From assembly GCA_022837505.1 (NCBI GenBank), contig JALHFZ010000008.1, forward strand, positions 832 through 48,208: a stretch of DNA of 47,377 bases, in the 5' to 3' direction. Origin of the DNA: Synergistaceae bacterium. GTDB lineage: Bacteria > Synergistota > Synergistia > Synergistales > Aminobacteriaceae. The notes under the pieces are model-generated. The model did not search any database. It worked only from the letters and a program-made list of their open reading frames with translations, and was not told the origin of the DNA. The translations under genes and the position numbers were made by a program. Shown here piece by piece: positions 33,489-41,275 of the stretch (position 1 is the stretch's first letter; the number at the start of each line of letters is the position of its first letter).

Positions 33489-34401
33489 CCCGGCAAAGGA
33501 CCTCACCGATCAGGCCAGGGAACTCCGCCGTATGGTGGATCTTCACCGGAGGCCCGCCCGGTCCCTCTCGGGGCTCCGGTCACTGGCTGTGCTGAGCGGC
33601 AAGGGGGGGGTGGGAAAGAGCAACATCTCCGTCAACCTCTCCCTGGCCATGGCCGAGAGGGGGAAGCGGGTGGTGCTCCTCGACGCCGACCTCGGAATGG
33701 CCAACGTGGATCTTCTCTGCGGCATCTCCCCAAGGTATACCCTCGCACACCTCGTGCGGGGGGAAAAGACTGTGGAAGAACTCCTCCTCCCCATAGGGGG
33801 CTCCGTCCTTCTCCTTCCGGGGGGGCCGGGAGTTCAGGGGCTTGCCGATCTCGACGGCCCCTCCCTGTCCCTCCTCATTGACCGTCTCTCCGTCCTCGAC
33901 GGAATAGCCGATATCCTGATCATCGATACGGGGGCGGGGATCCACAAAAACACCCTCTCCTTCGCAGTGGCGGCCGACTCCACCCTCCTTGTCACCACCC
34001 CCGAGCCCACGGCCATACGGGACGCCTACGGCGTGCTGAAATCCCTCGCCATTGCGACCCAAAGCAAAATTGACGTCACCCTTCTTGTGAATATGACCGC
34101 CTCTGAGGAGGAAGGCCGGGAGGTGGCCGAACGGGTACGGATGGCCGCCAGCCAGTTCCTCGACCTGACCGTCGCCTACGGGGGGTCCCTTCCCGACGAT
34201 TCCGCCGTCCGGAGGGCGGTGCAGATGCGCGCCCCCTTTCTTCAGGCCTTTCCCGACTCGAGAGCCTCCCTGGCTGTGGGGGACATGGCTGACGCCCTCC
34301 TGGGGATTGAGGAGAGGGAGAAAACCCTCTTTTCAGGCAGGGGGATCAAGTCGTTTTTCTTCCGTCTCGCCCGGGGACTGGGACTCGGTAAGACCTCATG
34401 A
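33481..34401 (+). CDS. flhG: MinD-like ATPase FlhG (YlxH), flagellar number regulator
   Basis: 306 residues, GTG start inside the flhF end. N-terminal activator helix LTDQARELRRMVD, which in B. subtilis stimulates FlhF GTPase. Deviant Walker A LSGKGGVGKSNISVNLS, DADLGMANVDLL and a C-terminal stretch before GLGKTS that may act as the membrane-binding helix (FFFRLARGLG). Partner of flhF. Overlaps the PilZ gene by 4 bases. Confidence 0.95.
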   Translation: MTDPAKDLTDQARELRRMVDLHRRPARSLSGLRSLAVLSGKGGVGKSNISVNLSLAMAERGKRVVLLDADLGMANVDLLCGISPRYTLAHLVRGEKTVEELLLPIGGSVLLLPGGPGVQGLADLDGPSLSLLIDRLSVLDGIADILIIDTGAGIHKNTLSFAVAADSTLLVTTPEPTAIRDAYGVLKSLAIATQSKIDVTLLVNMTASEEEGREVAERVRMAASQFLDLTVAYGGSLPDDSAVRRAVQMRAPFLQAFPDSRASLAVGDMADALLGIEEREKTLFSGRGIKSFFFRLARGLGLGKTS

Positions 34402-35099
34402 AGCCCATGGAACCTGCGGCGTTCCTCGGCTACCTGAATACCCGCATCGGAGCGAAGGCCATGCTTTCCATCGATGCGGGGCTGTACAAGGGGATCTACC
34501 CCTCCCGGATCGAGGATGTGAAGGAGGGGATGATCGCCCTCTCCCACCCGCTGATGAAGGGGGCTCTTCTGCCCGTCCTTCGAAGCGTGCAGCTCAAACT
34601 GAAGGTGGAGGCCGACGAGGGGATTTTTCAGGCAGAGGCGGCGGTCGCCCGGGGGTTTCCCCAGGGGGGCATCCCCCTGCTCTGGGTGACCCCCGTCAGC
34701 GAGGCCCTTCGGGTGCAGAGGCGATACTTCGTCAGGGTTCCCTGTCTGCTCAAAACAGGGCTCTTCCGCATCGAGGGAGACCGGCTGCAGCCTGACAGGG
34801 AGCTGTGGAAAGAGGTGACCTCCACGGACATCAGCCTCGGAGGGATCGGCTTCACGGTCTTTCACCCCCAGCATTCTCACCTCCTGCCCCAGGACCGGTA
34901 CCTCGTCAATATCGCCCTTCAGGACAGAAAGTTTTTTCTCACGGGAAAAATCGTGAAAAAAATAGAGTCCGCTGAATCCGCCCAGTTCGGAATTTCCTTT
35001 GACTCCCTTCCGGGGTGCGTGGAGAAAATTCTGAGCAGTTTTATCCGCCAGCAGGAGCTTGCCGGCAGGCTGACCTCCCCGGAGGGGAGAAACCAATGA
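34398..35099 (+). CDS. PilZ-domain c-di-GMP-binding flagellar brake protein (YcgR/YpfA type)
   Basis: 233 residues. YcgR-N-type domain (about 10-100), then a PilZ domain (about 105-225). Both c-di-GMP-binding motifs are present: RRYFVR (RxxxR) and TDISLGGIGF (D-x-S-x-x-G). Proteins of this kind bind c-di-GMP and slow the motor at MotA or FliG. The gene is translationally coupled on both sides (overlaps flhG and cheB by 4 bases), so motility control by c-di-GMP is built into this operon. No cyclase or phosphodiesterase gene lies in the window. Confidence 0.9.
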   Translation: MKPMEPAAFLGYLNTRIGAKAMLSIDAGLYKGIYPSRIEDVKEGMIALSHPLMKGALLPVLRSVQLKLKVEADEGIFQAEAAVARGFPQGGIPLLWVTPVSEALRVQRRYFVRVPCLLKTGLFRIEGDRLQPDRELWKEVTSTDISLGGIGFTVFHPQHSHLLPQDRYLVNIALQDRKFFLTGKIVKKIESAESAQFGISFDSLPGCVEKILSSFIRQQELAGRLTSPEGRNQ

Positions 35100-36169
35100 C
35101 CAGGCCGAAGATCCGGGTCCTCGTAGTGGACGATTCCTCCTTCATGAGAAAAATTCTCAGCGACCTTCTCTCCGCCGACCCTGGAATTGTCGTGGCGGGG
35201 ACGGCCAGAGACGGAGACGACGCCCTGGGGAAGATCGGAAAGCTCTCTCCCGACGTGGTGACCCTTGACATTGAAATGCCGAGAAAGGACGGCCTCGCCA
35301 CCCTTGAGGAGATCATGAGGCGCTTCCCCCTGCCGGTCATCATGGTCAGCAGCCTCACCTCAGAGGGCGCCCAGACCACCCTCCGGGCCCTCTCCGCCGG
35401 GGCCGTGGATTTTGTGGCGAAGCCCTCGGGATATATCTCCCTTGATCTCGATGCCCTGGGCAGGGAGCTCAGGGAGAAGGTCACCGCGGCGAGCATGGCC
35501 CGGGTCTTCCGGCGGGAGAGGGAGGAGACGCCTCCCGGCCCCCTCAGAAGTCCCCTCCCTTCCTCCCTTCCTCCTTTGCCGGCGAAAAGGCCGGGCCGCC
35601 CGGAGATTGTCGCCATGGCCGCCTCAACGGGGGGACCGAGGGCGCTCCAGAGCGTCCTGTCTGAATTGCCCGGCACCTTTCCCCTTCCCATAGTCATCGT
35701 GCAGCATATGCCCGCGGATTTCACCCTTTCCTTCGCGAGGAGGCTCGATTCCCTCTCCCCTCTGGACGTGGAAGAAGGGGAGGAGGGGATGGAACTTCGC
35801 CCCGGACTGGCAGTAGTCGCCCCTGGAGGGTATCATATGGTGGTGCAGCGCAAGGGGCCCTCCCTTTTCGTCTGCAGCCTTTCGGACGCACCCCCCGTTC
35901 TTTCGGTCAAACCGTCGGCGAACGTCCTTTTTCAAAGCGTAGCCGAGGGGACGGACGGAAGGGCAGTGGGGGTTATTCTGACGGGCATGGGCCGGGACGG
36001 CGCCGAAGGGGCTGCCGCCATGCGCGCAAGGGGTTCTCATATTATCGCTGAATCTCAGGAGACCTGCATCGTCTATGGAATGCCCAAAGCGGCAGTGGAG
36101 CTTGGAGGGGTGGACGAACTCCTCCCCCTTGATTCCATTGCAGAGGCTGTTGTACGGAGCGTCTGGTAA
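35096..36169 (+). CDS. cheB: Chemotaxis protein-glutamate methylesterase/deamidase CheB
   Basis: 357 residues from ATG 35096. Receiver domain (1-115: VVDDSSFMRKIL, VVTLDIEMPRKDG), Pro-rich linker, then the methylesterase with catalytic Ser in MAASTGGP, His in QHMPADF and Asp in GMGRDGAEGA. Removes methyl groups from chemoreceptors and deamidates glutamines. No cheR partner lies in the window. Confidence 0.96.
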   Translation: MTRPKIRVLVVDDSSFMRKILSDLLSADPGIVVAGTARDGDDALGKIGKLSPDVVTLDIEMPRKDGLATLEEIMRRFPLPVIMVSSLTSEGAQTTLRALSAGAVDFVAKPSGYISLDLDALGRELREKVTAASMARVFRREREETPPGPLRSPLPSSLPPLPAKRPGRPEIVAMAASTGGPRALQSVLSELPGTFPLPIVIVQHMPADFTLSFARRLDSLSPLDVEEGEEGMELRPGLAVVAPGGYHMVVQRKGPSLFVCSLSDAPPVLSVKPSANVLFQSVAEGTDGRAVGVILTGMGRDGAEGAAAMRARGSHIIAESQETCIVYGMPKAAVELGGVDELLPLDSIAEAVVRSVW

Positions 36170-36209
36170 TGAGGGATCCGGGAAATTACAAGGCTGGAGA
36201 TGATCTGTC

Positions 36210-38300
36210 GTGACAACCCTTGATATGAGCCAATACCTCGGCCCCTTTCTCGATGAGGCCGGAGACAACCTGAAACACCTCGACGATCTGATCCTGGTCA
36301 TCGAAAAAGACCCGGCAAACGGGGAGGCCATTGCGGAGATATTCCGCTCGGCCCATACCCTCAAGGGGATGTCCGCCACCATGGGGTTCGAAAAGATGGC
36401 GACCCTTACCCACTCCATGGAGGACATGCTTGATGCGGTGCGAAGGGGAAAATACACCCTTGGGCCGAAGGATATCGACCTGCTCTTCCGCTCCCTGGAT
36501 ACCCTCCAGATCATGGTGGACACCATCAGGGGGGGAGAGAGCGACTCCTCAGTGGATATCGGCGATCTCGCGGTATTGCTGAGAAGCGCCGCCTCCCGGG
36601 AGAGCGCCCCCCTCCCGGCTGACGGGGCAACCCCTTCCGGAAAAACTGCCCTTTCGGAAGAGGAGCAGGGGTGGATCCGCGAAGCGGCGGAAATGGGGCT
36701 TACCGTACATGAAGTGGCGGTCACCCTCACTTCGGAGTGCATGCTGAAGGCCGCAAGGGCCTTCATGGTGGTGAACCGCCTCGAGGAGATGGGGGAGATC
36801 ATCAGGACCTCCCCTCCGGTGGAGGCCATCGAAAACGAGGAGTTCGGCCAGGAATTTACCCTCTGGATCGCCTCGTCGAGGCAGGGGAGGGAAATTCAGG
36901 AGGCCGCCGCCCGGATCAGCGAAGTGGCCTCTGTTGAGGTGACAGAGCCGGGGTCGGATTTTCACCCCGCCGGAGGGAGATCGGGGTGTACAAGCCCCGA
37001 TGAGCCTTCGCCGGAAGAAACACCCGGAAAAAAGAAGGATGCTCCGCCACCGGGAGATCCTCACCCCGATCAGCGCAGGAGCAGGGGGGAAAACGCAAAA
37101 AAACTTCACCAGACGGTCCGGGTGGAGACTGACAGGCTTGACAAACTCATGAACCTCGTGGGAGAACTGGTCATCGGACGGGCGCGGATCGAGCGCCTTG
37201 TGCAGGAGGCCCGCCTCCGGGATTTCGATGAGCCCCTCTCCCAGCTCGGAAGAATTTCAGGCGACATCCAGGAGCTGGTCACAAAGCTCCGCATGGTCCC
37301 GGTCTCCTTCATCTTCGATCGTTTTCCCCGGCTTGTCCGCGACCTTGAGAGGACCCTGGGAAAGGAGATCGACCTTGTCCTCGAAGGGCAGGAGACGGAG
37401 CTCGACAGAACTGTCATCGATGAAATCGGCGATCCCATGGTGCACATCGTCCGCAACTGCATGGACCACGGCATCGAGATGCCCGGGGACCGCCGCAGGG
37501 CGGGGAAGGATGAAAAGGGACGGATCCGCATTGCGGCCTACCAGGAGGGGAGCGGGGTCATCATCGAGGTGACCGATGACGGCAAGGGGATCGACGCCGC
37601 CAAAGTCCGGGAGAAGGCCCTTGCGAAGGGCGTGATCAGCGAGGAGGAATCCCTCACCATGTCCGACGAGGATATGGTGAACCTCATCTTCCTCCCGGGC
37701 TTCAGCCTGGCGGAGAAGGTGACGGACGTCTCGGGCCGGGGAGTCGGCATGGATGCGGTGAAGTCGAAGGTGGAATCCCTGGGCGGCCAGTTTGAGGTAT
37801 CCACTGAGGTGGGAAAGGGGACGAGCGTCTTCCTGAGACTTCCCCTCACTCTGGCCATCGTCCTTGCCCTTCTCGTGAAAGTGGGGGGGGAGACCTATGC
37901 CCTTCCGCTGGAAAACGTGGAGGAGACGATCCTTGTCCGGAAGGAGAACATGAAGACCGTCCACGGAACGCCGGCGGTCCTCCTCCGGGGAGATGTGCTG
38001 ACCCTCTGCGATCTCGGAGGGCTTCTCGGAGCTGTCCGGGAGGAGGGGAAGGACCGGAGGGAATACCCCGTGGTGGTCGTCCGGACAGGCCGCACCCGGG
38101 TGGGTTTTGTAGTAGATGAACACGGCAGGGCTGTACGCAAAATAGGAAGAGAGAACGGCGGGGGGGCGGATCATGGAGAATTTCAGCAGGATGCAGCTGG
38201 ATGCGCTGAAGGAAGTGGGAAACATCGGGGCGGGAAACGCGGCTACCGCACTGTCCGTGCTGCTCGACCGCCCAGTGGATATGGACGTTCCCACGGCTGA
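36210..38300 (+). CDS. cheA: Chemotaxis histidine kinase CheA, C-terminal end abnormal
   Basis: GTG start, frame of 696 residues. Hpt domain with H49 (FRSAHTLKGMSATMGF), P2 CheY/CheB-binding domain (about 150-230, VHEVAVTLTSECMLKAARAF), P3 dimerisation helices (DRLDKLMNLVGELVIGRARI), P4 kinase (VHIVRNCMDHGIE, DDGKGID, GRGVGMDAV) and the start of the CheW-like P5 domain (about 545-635, VGGETYALPLENVEET). After VGFVVDE (about 38119) the expected end of P5, with an ATILGDG-type motif, is missing. The frame continues through a G7 run (38160-38166) and overlaps cheC in another frame for 128 bases, ending without family similarity. True end unclear: natural truncation, deletion with loss of cheW, or assembly error. 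Confidence 0.9.
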   Translation: MTTLDMSQYLGPFLDEAGDNLKHLDDLILVIEKDPANGEAIAEIFRSAHTLKGMSATMGFEKMATLTHSMEDMLDAVRRGKYTLGPKDIDLLFRSLDTLQIMVDTIRGGESDSSVDIGDLAVLLRSAASRESAPLPADGATPSGKTALSEEEQGWIREAAEMGLTVHEVAVTLTSECMLKAARAFMVVNRLEEMGEIIRTSPPVEAIENEEFGQEFTLWIASSRQGREIQEAAARISEVASVEVTEPGSDFHPAGGRSGCTSPDEPSPEETPGKKKDAPPPGDPHPDQRRSRGENAKKLHQTVRVETDRLDKLMNLVGELVIGRARIERLVQEARLRDFDEPLSQLGRISGDIQELVTKLRMVPVSFIFDRFPRLVRDLERTLGKEIDLVLEGQETELDRTVIDEIGDPMVHIVRNCMDHGIEMPGDRRRAGKDEKGRIRIAAYQEGSGVIIEVTDDGKGIDAAKVREKALAKGVISEEESLTMSDEDMVNLIFLPGFSLAEKVTDVSGRGVGMDAVKSKVESLGGQFEVSTEVGKGTSVFLRLPLTLAIVLALLVKVGGETYALPLENVEETILVRKENMKTVHGTPAVLLRGDVLTLCDLGGLLGAVREEGKDRREYPVVVVRTGRTRVGFVVDEHGRAVRKIGRENGGGADHGEFQQDAAGCAEGSGKHRGGKRGYRTVRAARPPSGYGRSHG

Positions 38301-38793
38301 AATCGTATCTATCTACAGGCTGGCCGAATATTACGGCGATCCTCTGAGCCCCGTGTCCGCCGTCTTCGTCCGGTCGGAGGGGGACTTCCCCTGCAGCCTG
38401 ATATTTCTTCAGAGCGAGGAGGACGGACAGACCCTCGTGGATCTCCTCCTGAGCAGTCAGTGCGGGAATATTCTCCTTGAGGATATCCCGGGGGAGATCC
38501 GGGACAGTGCCCTGGCCGAGGGAGGGAACATCATCCTGAGCGCGTTCCTCAATGCCGTGAACGAGCTCACCTCCGGAGTGGCCTCCATCTCCGTCCCCTC
38601 GGCTGCCCATGATATGCTCGGGTCCATCCTTCAGGTTATGGCCGTCCTCTTCGGCCAGTACGGCGACGACGCCCTGATTGTGGACACCTCCCTGAGGGTG
38701 GGGGAATCCTCCCGGAGCATCGCCGGGAAAATAGTGCTTCTGCCCGACCCCGGTTCCCTCGAAAGTCTCTTCGGAAAGCTGCGGGTATTCTAG
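38173..38793 (+). CDS. cheC: CheY-P phosphatase CheC
   Basis: 206 residues from ATG 38173. Both CheC phosphatase sites are complete: E14-V-G-N17 in DALKEVGNIGAGNAATAL and E116-G-G-N119 in DSALAEGGNII. CheC removes phosphate from CheY and is stimulated by CheD. It is therefore the clear CheY-P phosphatase in this locus, since FliY has lost its asparagines. The start lies inside the abnormal 3' part of the cheA frame. Confidence 0.95.
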   Translation: MENFSRMQLDALKEVGNIGAGNAATALSVLLDRPVDMDVPTAEIVSIYRLAEYYGDPLSPVSAVFVRSEGDFPCSLIFLQSEEDGQTLVDLLLSSQCGNILLEDIPGEIRDSALAEGGNIILSAFLNAVNELTSGVASISVPSAAHDMLGSILQVMAVLFGQYGDDALIVDTSLRVGESSRSIAGKIVLLPDPGSLESLFGKLRVF

Positions 38794-38797
38794 GACC

Positions 38798-39289
38798 ATG
38801 GGGAAGGCTCATCATGTCGGAATGGCGGATCTCGTCGTCCTTTCGTCCCCGGAAACTCTTGTCACCCTCGGTCTCGGATCGTGCATCGGCCTCGTGATCT
38901 ATGATTCCGCGGCCAGGGTCGCCGGCATGGTCCATATCATGCTCCCCGACAGCGGCAAATCCCCGGCGGCCCTGGAGAAGCCCGGAAAATACGCCGATAC
39001 GGCCATTCCTGCCCTCATCGAGGAGGTCTGCAGAAAGGGAGGGGTCCGCTCCCGACTGAAGGCGAAGATGGCCGGAGGATCCCAGATGTTCGCCCTTCCC
39101 GGGGCCCCTGCCGATTTCCTCGCCGTGGGAAGCAGGAATTCCAAGGAAACCCTGGAGATATTGAAGCGCCTGGGGATTCCCCTTGTGGCGTCCGATCTCG
39201 GGGGCAACAAGGGGCGGACGGTGGAATTTTCGACGGAAACGTGGATGCTCAGCGTAAGAATTCTCGGAAAGGGAACCACCGATATCTGA
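38798..39289 (+). CDS. cheD: Chemoreceptor glutamine deamidase CheD
   Basis: 163 residues. Catalytic Cys29 in TLGLGSCIGLVIYD and His46 in AGMVHIMLP; later AKMAGGSQMF, GSRNSKETLE and DLGGNKGRTVEF, all typical. Deamidates receptor glutamines and binds CheC. Four bases after cheC. Confidence 0.96.
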   Translation: MGKAHHVGMADLVVLSSPETLVTLGLGSCIGLVIYDSAARVAGMVHIMLPDSGKSPAALEKPGKYADTAIPALIEEVCRKGGVRSRLKAKMAGGSQMFALPGAPADFLAVGSRNSKETLEILKRLGIPLVASDLGGNKGRTVEFSTETWMLSVRILGKGTTDI

Positions 39290-39313
39290 CCTGTGCCGGA
39301 AAGGAGGGGACCC

Positions 39314-40435
39314 ATGGAACAGGAAGTGAAACTGCCGCAGGAAAACGGGCTCTCCGAAGGAGACTCCCCTCACCCTGCAGAACAAAAGGGAGAGGCAGAT
39401 GCCGTGCCTTTTTCGGCCGAGGGCCTTTCAGACCAGGCTGCGGAGGAACTCTGCACCATGTTCGGCTGCAGCAGGGAATCCCTGGGTGTTCTGCTGGCGT
39501 CGGCCGGGTCTGATCCGTCGGGGATACTCGCCCTCGCCCGGTCCCTCTCACCGGCCTATCTGGCGATAAAAATTCACTTCGAACCGAGAAGAAGGGAGGG
39601 GCCCGGAGGGGCCGTCTGCCTGATCGCCCGGGGAAGCTCAGGGGAGATCATCGACGAGACCCTCCTTGCGGGGAACCGCTCCCTCCTCAGCGGAATTGAC
39701 ATCTCCGCCGACTGGGAGGCTTTCCGCATGACCCTCCGCTCCTTTGAGGGAAAGGGAGAGCGGGATCTGTACCTCGGCATGACGAAAATCATCAGGGCCG
39801 TCTTTCTCCCCACGGCGGTCAACAGGCTCTTCCACGGAGAGGATGAGGAGGGGGAATCCCTGAAGACCCGCCTCGAGTCGGAGTTCCGGGAAAGTATGCA
39901 CAGGGAGTTCATCTTCTCCCTCTCCACTGAGACCTTTAACCGCGTCCGCCTCGAAGAGGGGGGCCTCGGTGAAGAGGAAGACGTCCCCCCTCCCTCCGCA
40001 CCGGCGGGAGAAACCCCCTCCGTCCCGGGAAAACCGGGAGTCCTTCAGATCCCCTGCAAACCCGTGCTTGACCCGGTCCGGGGGAGAGCCATCTCCGACC
40101 TGAAGGAAGGGGACAGGGTCCACGTGCAGCTCGATTCCGCCGGCGGCATCTCTGCCCTCGTCGCAAAAATTTTTCAGAGGAGCGGCGAGGCGACCGTATT
40201 TCCCGTCATCTCCCTTGAGAGGCTCCCGAGCGGACAATCCCTTCTGCGCCTCGCCATAAGCCCCGGCGTGGTTGGGACCATCACGGGAGGAACGGATGTC
40301 AGGCTGAAGGTCTCATCCCCCCTTCCGGTGAAATCAAAGGGGCTCTCCCCCCGGGGAAGGGCATACGCCGCCGCCCTCATCCTTGCCTTCCTGGTCCTTT
40401 TTGTCTTTCTCTTTCTCTGGAAGGGGGGAAACTGA
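39314..40435 (+). CDS. Unknown tail-anchored membrane protein between cheD and fliA, with UBA-like N-terminal region
   Basis: 373 residues from ATG 39314, preceded by AAGGAGGGG. I do not recognise the family. Residues 1-35 are polar; 40-78 (AEELCTMFGCSRESLGVLLA, then DPSGILALAR) resemble the UBA/TS-N three-helix fold. A central alpha/beta part (about 80-210) includes KIHFEPRRREGPGGAVCLIA and LFHGEDEEGES. A Pro/Glu-rich linker (about 212-245) leads to a beta-rich part (about 250-345: AISDLKEGDRVHVQLD, ISPGVVGTITGGTDVRLK). A single C-terminal membrane helix (about 348-368) is followed by WKGGN, so most of the protein is cytoplasmic (inference). The last base of its stop touches the fliA ATG, so it is surely co-expressed with the sigma factor. 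Confidence 0.85.
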   Translation: MEQEVKLPQENGLSEGDSPHPAEQKGEADAVPFSAEGLSDQAAEELCTMFGCSRESLGVLLASAGSDPSGILALARSLSPAYLAIKIHFEPRRREGPGGAVCLIARGSSGEIIDETLLAGNRSLLSGIDISADWEAFRMTLRSFEGKGERDLYLGMTKIIRAVFLPTAVNRLFHGEDEEGESLKTRLESEFRESMHREFIFSLSTETFNRVRLEEGGLGEEEDVPPPSAPAGETPSVPGKPGVLQIPCKPVLDPVRGRAISDLKEGDRVHVQLDSAGGISALVAKIFQRSGEATVFPVISLERLPSGQSLLRLAISPGVVGTITGGTDVRLKVSSPLPVKSKGLSPRGRAYAAALILAFLVLFVFLFLWKGGN

Positions 40436-41200
40436 ATGGCCCTTCAGCCCGATGACGCCGCCCTCTGGGAAGAGTATTCCGCCGGCCGCAAGGAGAAGAC
40501 GAGGGAGAAGATCGTGAAGCGGTATCTTCCCCTCGTAAAATATGTGACCGCCCGGATGGCCGTCTCCCCCCCTTCGGGGCTCGATTACGACGATCTCCTC
40601 AGTTTCGGGGTCTTCGGTCTTCTCGATGCCATCGACCGTTTCGAGATGTCCCGGGGGTTCTCCTTTCAGACCTTCGCCGTCCCCCGCATCCGGGGGGCCA
40701 TCCTCGACGAACTCCGGAAATATGACTGGATCTCCCGGACGGGGCGGGAGAAGCTTCAGCGCCTGGGGAAAGCCATGGAAAAAGCCCTCCAGGAGAAAGG
40801 GACCATGTCTGACGAAGCCCTCATGGATATCCTCGAAATGGACGAAAAAGAATACAGAGAGACCCTCGAGCTGTCGAGCCGAAGCTATATCGTCTCCCTC
40901 GACGAGGTCCTTACCCTTGAGGACGGAGAGGTGAGCAGAGGGGGGCTCATCCCCGACGAAGGAGAGGACGCCCCTGATCTTCTCGAGGACGGAGAGGAGA
41001 CGGCCCGGGTTGCAGATGCCCTGGAAAAGCTGCCCGAACGGGAGCGGCAGATCATCTCCCTGTACTATTACGAACGGCTCACCCTCAAGGAGATCGGCAG
41101 GGTCCTCGGAGTGACGGAGTCGCGGATCTCCCAGATCCACGGAAAAGCCCTGGCGACCCTGAGGGGCCTTCTTTCATCGGGAGAGAGCGCTTTTTTCTGA
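40436..41200 (+). CDS. fliA: Flagellar sigma factor FliA (sigma-28 / SigD / WhiG type)
   Basis: 254 residues. Region 2 (KRYLPLVKYVTARMAV, LDYDDLLSFGVFGLLDAIDR, FEMSRGFSFQTFAVPRIRGA), region 3 (SDEALMDILEMDEKEYRET) and region 4 (LPERERQIISLYYYERLTLK, GRVLGVTESRISQIHGKAL). Directs late flagellar and chemotaxis promoters; FlgM, its usual antagonist, is not in the window. ATG immediately follows the stop of the preceding gene. Confidence 0.96.
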   Translation: MALQPDDAALWEEYSAGRKEKTREKIVKRYLPLVKYVTARMAVSPPSGLDYDDLLSFGVFGLLDAIDRFEMSRGFSFQTFAVPRIRGAILDELRKYDWISRTGREKLQRLGKAMEKALQEKGTMSDEALMDILEMDEKEYRETLELSSRSYIVSLDEVLTLEDGEVSRGGLIPDEGEDAPDLLEDGEETARVADALEKLPERERQIISLYYYERLTLKEIGRVLGVTESRISQIHGKALATLRGLLSSGESAFF

Positions 41201-41218
41201 CAGCAGCCGCATCAGAGA

Positions 41219-41240
41219 GGAACCCCGGCATACAGGTTCC
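41219..41240 (+). promoter_or_regulatory. Small inverted repeat ahead of fapA
   Basis: GGAACC (41219-41224) and GGTTCC (41235-41240) flank ten bases in the 75-base gap between fliA and fapA. Could form a weak hairpin or an operator; no clear promoter boxes nearby. Confidence 0.3.
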
Positions 41241-41275
41241 GACGGCAAAGAGAGAACAGGGAGGGGAAGGTCATA

